Shown: one piece after another, positions 55,363 through 62,628 of the stretch
Position numbering within the stretch: the stretch's first letter is position 1
Layout: each line of letters starts with the position of its first letter
Assembly (NCBI GenBank): GCA_937924905.1
Contig: CALDUK010000001.1
Span: 1-64,000 of the forward strand
Direction of reading: 5' to 3'
Length of the DNA: 64,000 bases
Source: an uncultured Paracoccaceae bacterium
Lineage (GTDB): Bacteria; Pseudomonadota; Alphaproteobacteria; Rhodobacterales; Rhodobacteraceae
The notes under the pieces: model-generated
Databases searched by the model: none
What the model saw: the letters and a program-made list of their open reading frames with translations, nothing else
Told to the model about the DNA's origin: nothing
Position numbers and translations under genes: made by a program

Positions 55363-55986
55363 ATGGCAACCGGTTCTCTGGTGTTAAGCGACGACAGTAC
55401 GCTTAGCAGGATCGACCGATCCTTCCTGAAGCTGGAGAAGATTTTTGCGCTTATCAGCGGCATTGCTGTGTTTTCACTGATGGTTCTGGCCGTTGTTTCG
55501 GTTACTGGCCGGAACGGTTTCAACCGACCCCTGCCCGGCTATGTTGATTATATTGAACAGGTCATGCCGTTGATTGCGTTTATGGGCGCGTCTTATGTGA
55601 TGCGCGAAGGCGCGCATATCCGCATGGATATTGTCGTCGGACAGTTGCGCGGACGTTTGCTTTACTCGGTCGAACTGATAACCACCCTGGCTGTGCTGGC
55701 CTTAATGATCCTGTTGGTTTGGGGCACGTGGTCGCATTTCCAGCGCAGCTTTGATTTTGCTGCCCCGTTGTGGAGCAGAGACAGCTCGATGGATATCGCA
55801 TTGCCAATCTGGCCGGCGAAGCTTTTGGTCCCCGTTGCGTTTTCGGTGCTTTGCGTGAGGCTTTGTCTGCAAGCCTTGGCCTTTGGGCGCGCCATATTTA
55901 CGGGCAAAGCGGTTGCCGTGCCGACAGTGATTGATGCGGCAAAACAGGCCAGCCTGGAAGCCGAGCAATTGCAGGGCGAAACCTGA
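55363..55986 (+). CDS. dctQ: TRAP transporter small membrane subunit (DctQ family)
   Basis: The protein is 207 residues with four membrane segments. NRPLPGYVDYIEQVMPLIAF and YVMREGAHIRMDIVVGQL are typical of DctQ. The track ORF starts 17 codons upstream in the hairpin region; the ATG at 55363 (MATGSLVLSDD) is natural. The stop shares a base with dctM (TGATG). It appears larger than minimal DctQ because of a soluble C-terminal tail. Confidence 0.92.
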   Translation: MATGSLVLSDDSTLSRIDRSFLKLEKIFALISGIAVFSLMVLAVVSVTGRNGFNRPLPGYVDYIEQVMPLIAFMGASYVMREGAHIRMDIVVGQLRGRLLYSVELITTLAVLALMILLVWGTWSHFQRSFDFAAPLWSRDSSMDIALPIWPAKLLVPVAFSVLCVRLCLQALAFGRAIFTGKAVAVPTVIDAAKQASLEAEQLQGET

Positions 55987-57386
55987 TGGAGCCAATCGAC
56001 ATCGGCTTGTGGGTCACCGGCGGGCTTTTGGTTCTGGTCGTTCTGGGAATGCGCGTGGCGTTCGCGGCTGCCTTGGCGGGGCTGATCGGGCTGATCTGGA
56101 TATTCTGGGCCAAGAAAGGCTATGACCCGTCCGAATTTGGCTGGGCGCTGGGCGTCGCCGTCAAAACTGCCGGCCAAGTGCCGCATTCAAAAGTGACAAG
56201 TCAGGCTTTGAGCCTGATACCGACCTTCATCCTCATCGGCTATCTGGCGTATTACGCAGGTCTGACGCGCGCACTTTTCGAAGCTGCGAAACGTTGGATC
56301 GCATGGGTTCCGGGGGGGCTTGCGGTCTCAACCATTTTTGCGACCGCCGGGTTCGCCGCCGTTTCGGGCGCCTCTGTCGCGACCTCGGCCGTCTTTGCCA
56401 GAATAGCCATCCCCGAGATGTTGAAAATTGGATATGACAAACGCTTTGCCGCCGGGGTTGTTGCAGCGGGCGGCACTTTGGCCAGCTTGATCCCGCCTTC
56501 GGCCATTCTTGTGATCTATGCCATCATCGTCGAGCAAGATGTCGGAAAATTGCTGCTTGCCGGGTTCATACCCGGTGCGTTTTCAGCCCTGATCTATGGC
56601 ATTCTGATTGTCGGGATGGCGCTGACGATAAAGAACTTTGGCCCCCCGGTCGGCGGCTTTACCTGGCGCGAACGATTTGTATCCTTGCCTCCTGCGCTGC
56701 CAATCATCTTTGTCGTGCTGACGATTATCTGTTTTGTCTACAATCCGTTTGGCGGTGATGCCTGGGGAACGCCAACGGAAGGCGGCGCCATAGGTGCTTT
56801 CGTTGTTTTCCTGATGGCGGTTTACCGCGGCATGCGATGGCCGCAGTTGAAAGATGCCCTTTTGGAAACCGCCAAGCTGAGCGTCATGATCTTTACGATC
56901 ATCTGGGGCGTTCTGATCTATGTCCGCTTCCTTGGGTTCGCGGATTTGCCCGGTGCGTTTTCAGATTGGATTACGTCACTGACGATGTCGCCTATGCTGA
57001 TCCTTGTGTGCATCCTGCTGGCTTACGCGGTACTTGGCATGTTCATGGACGCAATTGGCATGCTGCTGCTTACACTGCCGGTCGTTTACCCTGCTGTCAT
57101 GGCCCTGAACGGGGGCGAGCTTGTCAGCGCGGCCGACAGCACCTTTGGCATGTCAGGCCCGATGTGCGCCATCTGGTTCGGTATTCTCGTCGTGAAAATG
57201 GCCGAGTTCTGTTTGATCACACCGCCTATCGGTTTGAACTGTTTCGTCGTGGCAGGGGTGCGCGACGACCTGACGGTGCAGGATGTATTTAAAGGCGTCA
57301 CACCGTTTTTCATTGCAGATGCTATCACCATTGCCCTTTTGGTTGCCTTTCCTGCAATTGTACTTTGGTTGCCCAGCCTGGCCTAA
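55986..57386 (+). CDS. dctM: TRAP transporter large membrane subunit (DctM family)
   Basis: The protein is 466 residues, strongly hydrophobic, the Na+-coupled permease of the TRAP system. VSGASVATSAVFARIAIPEM, GGTLASLIPPSAILVIYAII, GMFMDAIGMLLLTLPVVYP and VKMAEFCLITPPIGLNCFVV are family landmarks. It directly follows dctQ and closes the transporter block. Confidence 0.94.
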   Translation: MEPIDIGLWVTGGLLVLVVLGMRVAFAAALAGLIGLIWIFWAKKGYDPSEFGWALGVAVKTAGQVPHSKVTSQALSLIPTFILIGYLAYYAGLTRALFEAAKRWIAWVPGGLAVSTIFATAGFAAVSGASVATSAVFARIAIPEMLKIGYDKRFAAGVVAAGGTLASLIPPSAILVIYAIIVEQDVGKLLLAGFIPGAFSALIYGILIVGMALTIKNFGPPVGGFTWRERFVSLPPALPIIFVVLTIICFVYNPFGGDAWGTPTEGGAIGAFVVFLMAVYRGMRWPQLKDALLETAKLSVMIFTIIWGVLIYVRFLGFADLPGAFSDWITSLTMSPMLILVCILLAYAVLGMFMDAIGMLLLTLPVVYPAVMALNGGELVSAADSTFGMSGPMCAIWFGILVVKMAEFCLITPPIGLNCFVVAGVRDDLTVQDVFKGVTPFFIADAITIALLVAFPAIVLWLPSLA

Positions 57387-57426
57387 ATGTCTTGTTTTCA
57401 CGCGGCCTTTCGGTACATGACAGGCC

Positions 57427-58038
57427 ATGGTCAATCACCTGTATCAAAACGACCTGCCAGACGGGTTGGATTTCGGAACCTCTGTCGCAATTGATTGCGA
57501 AACAATGGGGCTTGTCCCCGGACGCGACAGGCTTTGTCTTGTGCAACTTTCCGCAGGCGATGGCGACGCGCATCTGGTTCAAATCGCGAAAGGCCAAACC
57601 TCGGCGCCAAATTTGGAACGGTTGGTGTCTGACCCGAATGTGTTGAAGCTTTTCCATTTTGGAAGATTTGACATCGCCGCTTTGTTGAATGCCTTCGGCG
57701 CACTTGCCACCCCGGTCTATTGCACCAAGATAGCGTCAAAACTGACGCGTACCTATACGGACCGGCACGGCCTTAAGAATCTGCTGGATGAGCTGCTTGG
57801 CGTTGATATTTCCAAGTTGCAACAGATGAGCGATTGGGGTGCGGCTGAACTGACCGAAGCGCAATTGGCTTATGCGGCAAGCGATGTTCTGTACCTGCAT
57901 CAGATGAAAGAACAGCTGGACGAACGCTTGGCGCGTGAAGGCCGGGCAGACCTTGCCAAAGCGGCGTTTGACTTTCTGCCCACCCGTGCTCGGCTGGATC
58001 TTGCCGGTTGGCCCGATGTGGACATCTTCGCGCATTAG
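57427..58038 (+). CDS. rnd: Ribonuclease D-like 3'-5' exonuclease
   Basis: The protein is 203 residues with the DEDDy exonuclease motifs: VAIDCETMGLVPGRDRLCLV (D, E), LFHFGRFDIAAL (D) and LAYAASDVLYLHQM (Y..D). It lacks the C-terminal HRDC domains of full RNase D, as is common for the short alphaproteobacterial form. The likely role is RNA 3'-end processing. It starts 40 bp after dctM and sits 18 bp before lptC. Confidence 0.92.
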   Translation: MVNHLYQNDLPDGLDFGTSVAIDCETMGLVPGRDRLCLVQLSAGDGDAHLVQIAKGQTSAPNLERLVSDPNVLKLFHFGRFDIAALLNAFGALATPVYCTKIASKLTRTYTDRHGLKNLLDELLGVDISKLQQMSDWGAAELTEAQLAYAASDVLYLHQMKEQLDERLAREGRADLAKAAFDFLPTRARLDLAGWPDVDIFAH

Positions 58039-58056
58039 CGAATTGCACCTATATAA

Positions 58057-58668
58057 ATGTTGATGGCCACCGCCGACAGATACTCGCGTCTTGTCTTTTG
58101 GATGAAGGTTGCATTGCCGCTTGCGGCTCTGGCAATTCTGTCGACGCTGTTCTTTGTTGCCGAAACTTTGGACCCGGAAGCTGCCATTCCCTATGCCGAG
58201 GTCGACGTTGCGCGTATCCTTCGCGACCAAGGCATTACGGCACCCGCATTTGGCGGGGTCACAGCGGGCGGGGTCACTGTTTCGCTGAAAGCCGATGCAA
58301 TCCGGCCGGATGAAAACGACCGTGACCGATGGACCGCCACAGCGCTTAGGTTGGTGTTGGAACAGGACGATGGAACGGATGTGCTCATTGAAAGCCCGGA
58401 AGGCACCATTGATTCCGCGCGTCAAACAGCCGAGCTTGCAGGTGGCGCGCGGCTGACAAGTTCGACCGGATACGTGATCACAACATCTTCAATCGTGGCT
58501 TCAATCGAAGATGCGACAGTATTTGCTAACGCCGGTGTCCAAGCGTCCGGGCCTGCAGGGATGATCAGTGCCGGCAAAGTTATGCTTAGACGCATAGACA
58601 CAGAGCCTTTGAACCATCATCTTGTCTTTCAAGACGGTGTTCGGTTGATCATTCAACCGCCCCGCTAA
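58057..58668 (+). CDS. lptC: LPS export protein LptC
   Basis: The protein is 203 residues: one N-terminal membrane anchor (VALPLAALAILSTLFFVA) and a periplasmic beta-jellyroll domain of the LptA/C type. LptC accepts lipopolysaccharide from the LptBFG transporter and passes it to LptA. Homology is weak as usual for LptC, and context (lptC-lptA-lptB) carries the assignment. The start may be the third codon (ATG) instead of the first. Confidence 0.88.
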   Translation: MLMATADRYSRLVFWMKVALPLAALAILSTLFFVAETLDPEAAIPYAEVDVARILRDQGITAPAFGGVTAGGVTVSLKADAIRPDENDRDRWTATALRLVLEQDDGTDVLIESPEGTIDSARQTAELAGGARLTSSTGYVITTSSIVASIEDATVFANAGVQASGPAGMISAGKVMLRRIDTEPLNHHLVFQDGVRLIIQPPR

Positions 58669-58678
58669 AGGAACCGAT

Positions 58679-59179
58679 ATGTTGCGCAGTGCTATTCTTT
58701 GTCTCACACTTGCCGTCAGTTCAGGTATGGTCCTGGCGCAGGGTGCAAGCGTGGCATTGGGCACTGGCACCGTAGACACATCCCTGCCTGTGGAAGTCTC
58801 TGCTGATGAACTTCGCGTGGATCAGTCCAGCGGACAGGCTGTGCTTGATGGCAATGTGCTGATCGTTCAGGGCCAGGTCCGGATATCGGCCAGCAAAGTG
58901 ACGATTGAATACGCCACCGACGATGGCTCGCCGTCGGGCGTGTCGCGCTTGTTGGCTACCGGAGGCGTGACCTTCGTGACCACAACCGATGCAGCCGAAG
59001 CCGAAACCGCAATCTACTCGGTCGAAAACGGAACCGTGACGCTAGACGGAAATGTTTTGCTGACCCAAGGCCAAAGCGCCATCTCGGGCGACCGACTGGT
59101 AATGAACTTGGGGGCGGGCAGTGGGCGCATGGAAGGACGCGTGCGCACGGTGATTACACCAGCAGGGAATGACAACTGA
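58679..59179 (+). CDS. lptA: LPS transport periplasmic protein LptA
   Basis: The protein is 166 residues with a signal peptide cleaved near MVLA|QGAS and an OstA-like repeat domain: PVEVSADELRVDQSSGQAVL DGN-type strands, then VTLDGNVLLTQGQSAISGDR. LptA bridges the periplasm for lipopolysaccharide. It lies 10 bp after lptC, and its stop shares a base with the lptB start (TGATG). Confidence 0.92.
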   Translation: MLRSAILCLTLAVSSGMVLAQGASVALGTGTVDTSLPVEVSADELRVDQSSGQAVLDGNVLIVQGQVRISASKVTIEYATDDGSPSGVSRLLATGGVTFVTTTDAAEAETAIYSVENGTVTLDGNVLLTQGQSAISGDRLVMNLGAGSGRMEGRVRTVITPAGNDN

Positions 59180-59937
59180 TGGGTACGCCTGAGCTATCAG
59201 TTTCAGACGGTGATCAAGGCCTGAAAATCCGCAATCTTCGCAAGTCGTATCGCAAGCGGATGATTATTCGCGACGTCAGCATGGATGTAACCCGGGGCGA
59301 AGTGGTGGCACTGCTTGGACCGAACGGATCAGGCAAGACCACCTGCTTTTACTCAATTGCCGGTCTAGCGATGCCGGATGCAGGGCAGATCAAGATCGAT
59401 GGGCGCGATGTCACAAACTATCCGATGTACCGCCGCGCAAAACTGGGAATCGGGTACCTGCCTCAGGAACGTTCGATTTTTCAGGGTTTGAATGTTGAAG
59501 ACAATATACTCGCAATCCTAGAGATTGTTGAAAAAGACAGAACAAAGCGCCGTGAGCGTCTAGAAGAACTTTTAAACGAGTTTTCCATTTCACACCTGCG
59601 CCGGACGCCATCAGTCGCTCTGTCTGGCGGCGAACGTCGGCGTTGCGAAATCGCGCGCAGTCTGGCCGCCAATCCCAAGTACCTTTTGTTGGACGAACCC
59701 TTTCCCGGCATCGACCCTATTGCCGTCGGTGACATCCGTGACCTTGTCACCGATCTGAAACACCGGGGCATCGGTGTCCTGATTACGGATCATAATGTTC
59801 GCGAGACATTGGAAATCGTTGATCGCGCCTACATCCTGCACGATGGCGGTGTTTTGATGAGCGGAACAGCCGAAGAAGTTGTCCATGACGAGAATGTGCG
59901 CCGTGTTTACCTGGGCGACAGTTTCCGAATTTCCTGA
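59179..59937 (+). CDS. lptB: LPS export ABC transporter ATPase LptB
   Basis: The protein is 252 residues with all ABC ATPase motifs: Walker A LLGPNGSGKTTCFYSIAG, signature VALSGGERRRCEIARSLA, Walker B YLLLDEPFPGIDPIAV, and the switch His in VLITDHNVRE. It powers lipopolysaccharide extraction with LptFG (not in the window). In many proteobacteria rpoN follows lptB; here it does not. Confidence 0.96.
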   Translation: MGTPELSVSDGDQGLKIRNLRKSYRKRMIIRDVSMDVTRGEVVALLGPNGSGKTTCFYSIAGLAMPDAGQIKIDGRDVTNYPMYRRAKLGIGYLPQERSIFQGLNVEDNILAILEIVEKDRTKRRERLEELLNEFSISHLRRTPSVALSGGERRRCEIARSLAANPKYLLLDEPFPGIDPIAVGDIRDLVTDLKHRGIGVLITDHNVRETLEIVDRAYILHDGGVLMSGTAEEVVHDENVRRVYLGDSFRIS

Positions 59938-60123
59938 CCATACTTAGGTTTTGTTTGACAGACCCTAACTCTTTGTCGCCAAATAGGAATGATGGAACGA
60001 CCCGTTTTGAAAACAAAACTGTCCGGCCAGAAAAAGTTGCCTTACGGCGCATCACGATCAGCGTGACGACATCAAAGGCCATCGCTTTATCGCGAGGCTT
60101 TGCAACCCTGTCAGGAGAAGCCC

Positions 60124-60687
60124 ATGCAATACCAGATCACCGGCAAACAAATCGACATCGGGGACGCGCTACAGACCCATGTCAAAGACGGGCTGGGCGA
60201 TATGGTTGCAAAATACTCTGGCCGACCGACGGACGCCAATGTCGTGTTCTCCAAAAGCGGGCATGAATTTGTCTGCGAAGTTGTTATTCATCTTTCGACC
60301 GGTTTGACGGTTCAAGCAAAGGGCCATGATCACGAGATTTATGCAGCTTTTGAAAAGTGCCAGGACAAGATGGACAAGCAGCTTCGCCGCTACAAGCGTC
60401 GTCTGAAAGACCACCACCGTGAACGACCTGTTGAACTTAGCGTAGCAGCCTCATATATCCTCGCTTCAAACGAAGATCATGGGGAATCAGAGCCTGACAC
60501 GCTGCAACCGATGATCATCGCCGAGACGGAATCGAAGATTCCGCTGCTCTCGGTCGGTGAAGCGGTGATGCAAATGGAGCTGGCAGGCGCACCGGTTTTG
60601 GTCTTCCGGAATGAGAAAAGCGGCGATGGCCTAAACATCGTTTATCGCCGCGACGACGGGAACATTGGCTGGATCGATCCGAAGTAG
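60124..60687 (+). CDS. hpf: Ribosome hibernation promoting factor, long form
   Basis: The protein is 187 residues. The N-terminal S30AE domain (QYQITGKQIDIGDALQTHVK; KCQDKMDKQLRRYKRRLK) binds the ribosome; the C-terminal domain (PLLSVGEAVMQMELAGAPVL) dimerises ribosomes into 100S particles. AGGAGAAGCCC precedes the ATG at 60124; the track adds eight codons. The 186-bp gap after lptB contains a TTGACA (59955-59960) that may be its -35, with no clear -10. Confidence 0.94.
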   Translation: MQYQITGKQIDIGDALQTHVKDGLGDMVAKYSGRPTDANVVFSKSGHEFVCEVVIHLSTGLTVQAKGHDHEIYAAFEKCQDKMDKQLRRYKRRLKDHHRERPVELSVAASYILASNEDHGESEPDTLQPMIIAETESKIPLLSVGEAVMQMELAGAPVLVFRNEKSGDGLNIVYRRDDGNIGWIDPK

Positions 60688-60732
60688 TAACGGTACGACC
60701 CGCTTGTTTTTACTGGGGACACGGTAAACGTG

Positions 60733-61197
60733 ATGGAACTTTCGACGATCCTCTGTGTTGAGGCGGTCAAAACGCTTTCGACTGCAACCAGCAAAAAGCG
60801 GCTTCTGCAAGAGGTCAGCGATATCGCTGGTTCCGCTTATGGATTGAAGTCTGGCGAAGTTTGCAACGCGTTGCAGGATCGCGAAACCTTGGGCCCGACA
60901 GGCGTTGGGCAGGGCATTGCTTTGCCACACGCGCGCTTGCCCGGACTGGAACGCGTACACGGCGCGTTTGTTCGCATCGACAAAGCGCTAGATTTCGATT
61001 CAGTCGACCGTCAGCCTGTCGATTTGGTGTTTGCGCTTCTGGCACCGCTGGATGCAGGCGTTGACCATCTGAAAGCGCTGGCAATGGTGTCGCGCACTAT
61101 GCGCGATGGCGGCCTGTGCGCAAAACTGCGCGCCAATTCAGACCCGACCACGTTGCACACCTTGCTGACCGAAGCACCCAGCATGCGGGCGGCCTGA
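60733..61197 (+). CDS. ptsN: PTS IIA-like nitrogen regulatory protein PtsN
   Basis: The protein is 154 residues of the EIIA(Ntr)/fructose fold, with the phosphorylatable His in GVGQGIALPHARLPG. PtsN relays the nitrogen PTS phosphorylation state, affecting K+ and nitrogen/carbon regulation. The track starts at a GTG; the adjacent ATG at 60733 is equally placed. It follows hpf by 45 bp, the usual order. It converges with the sulfotransferase gene with 3 bp between stops. Confidence 0.94.
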   Translation: MELSTILCVEAVKTLSTATSKKRLLQEVSDIAGSAYGLKSGEVCNALQDRETLGPTGVGQGIALPHARLPGLERVHGAFVRIDKALDFDSVDRQPVDLVFALLAPLDAGVDHLKALAMVSRTMRDGGLCAKLRANSDPTTLHTLLTEAPSMRAA

Positions 61198-61200
61198 TCG

Positions 61201-62628
61201 TTACGCACGCCAGGCGTTAAAGCCAAACATGATATAGTCGCGCCGGTAAGCCAGTTCGCAGGCTTTCTCGATCTCTGGTGAATAAATCGCGTCCAGCGAA
61301 AATGGCGCTGTTGTTTCGGTATCCGTGTCAACTTTAGGCGCATCGTACCCAACCTCTTCGGCAATTTTGGGCAATTCGTCGGCCAGTCGGTCTTCGCGAA
61401 TGACCCGGTCTGGCACCACAAATTGCCCAATCGCATGCACCAACGCATTCTGGCTGGCCCAAGTGCTGTCCACCCTAAGCGATGTTTGACCGCCCAGGTT
61501 GCCCGCCAGAAACTTGAGAAACGCAAGAAACGCATCCCGGTGCCGTTCGATGTCGTAAAGATCATCTGGAAACACTTCGGGCAGCGGCAGATTGTACTGT
61601 GTCATCAGCGTGTCGCGAATATCGGCATAGGTTTCAATATTCAGCGGCAGGATGAATCGGCAAAACGCGTCATATACCCTTGGCAGCGGGTGGCGCAAAA
61701 CTGTGAACGACCGATGCCCCGGATGCTGGCGCTTCCATCTCCGCAGGTCCTTTTGTGTCATGCCGGTATCGACTTGTTGATCGGGGTCGATCGCTTTCAG
61801 CCATTCTGGCACAGGGTCAATCCACGCCCCCCGAATGGGCATGTAAATCAGCGGCACGGTCCGCCCAACACGGAAAAACTTGAGACCCGGCCCACGATCC
61901 GGTTCATAGCTGAACATGCGCCCCAAATCAGGCGTCGACATGCGGTTCAAAGCCTCTTCCGCGACCTTGGGGTTGGTCAGTCGGTCTTCTACAGGCGTTG
62001 GATTTTGCACCTTTGCCATGATCTTGTTCTGATCAGGCGGTCCATCAGCGCCAAGAAATTTCCCCAGACCTTCGATCACAGCCGCGTCCGACAGATCATC
62101 GTAAGAGATATAAAACGCCGTCTGCCCACTGACTTGCAACGCATGGGCGATTCGTTTCTGGAAATCTGAAAGTTCGTTCAGGAAATCCGAATATTCCTCA
62201 GCAACAAATGACACTCGGGCCGCACGGGCCGACGTTAGGTCGCCAAGCCACCACTGCCCCGTCTTGCGCGCGATTTTAAGCGAGACATAGCTGTCTATCG
62301 GGCGACGGGTCAGAATGATCTTGGCCGCAAGCGGATCTTCCAAGACATGGTCAATCGCGCGTTTGTCGTGATCGTGAAACAGACGAAACCCCGGCAACTT
62401 CTCGGCCGCTCGTTTCATAAGCCCGATCATGCGAATTGGATCGGCATCCCGGTCTTTCGTCGACAATCCCCAAGACGTCTTGGTCTCGGGCTTGCCGATG
62501 AAATGCGGATTGAAAAGCTCGCCATGGGATTCGATGCCCCCCATCGCCGCAAGCTGTTCTTCCAAAAGGTTTGACCCTGTTCGCATGCCGGCCAAAACAA
62601 CAAAGTAATCAAATTTCTTTTCAGTCAT
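61201..62628 (-). CDS. Sulfotransferase-like protein with two related halves
   Basis: The protein is 475 residues. The N-terminal half has a PAPS 5'-phosphosulfate-type loop FVVLAGMRTGSNLLEEQL near residues 9-26 and ILTRRPIDSYVSLKIAR near 105, as in Nod-type sulfotransferases. The C-terminal half has FTVLRHPLPRVYDAFCRFIL, resembling the 3'-phosphate region of carbohydrate sulfotransferases. Its start shares one base with the stop of the GT14-type gene (TAATG). A role in sulfating a surface polysaccharide is an inference from that partner. Confidence 0.78.
   Translation of the reverse strand: MTEKKFDYFVVLAGMRTGSNLLEEQLAAMGGIESHGELFNPHFIGKPETKTSWGLSTKDRDADPIRMIGLMKRAAEKLPGFRLFHDHDKRAIDHVLEDPLAAKIILTRRPIDSYVSLKIARKTGQWWLGDLTSARAARVSFVAEEYSDFLNELSDFQKRIAHALQVSGQTAFYISYDDLSDAAVIEGLGKFLGADGPPDQNKIMAKVQNPTPVEDRLTNPKVAEEALNRMSTPDLGRMFSYEPDRGPGLKFFRVGRTVPLIYMPIRGAWIDPVPEWLKAIDPDQQVDTGMTQKDLRRWKRQHPGHRSFTVLRHPLPRVYDAFCRFILPLNIETYADIRDTLMTQYNLPLPEVFPDDLYDIERHRDAFLAFLKFLAGNLGGQTSLRVDSTWASQNALVHAIGQFVVPDRVIREDRLADELPKIAEEVGYDAPKVDTDTETTAPFSLDAIYSPEIEKACELAYRRDYIMFGFNAWRA

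Noticed and set aside
59955-60266. 103-aa plus-strand ORF before and into hpf
   Set aside because: Overlaps hpf in another frame and has no ribosome binding site or domain.
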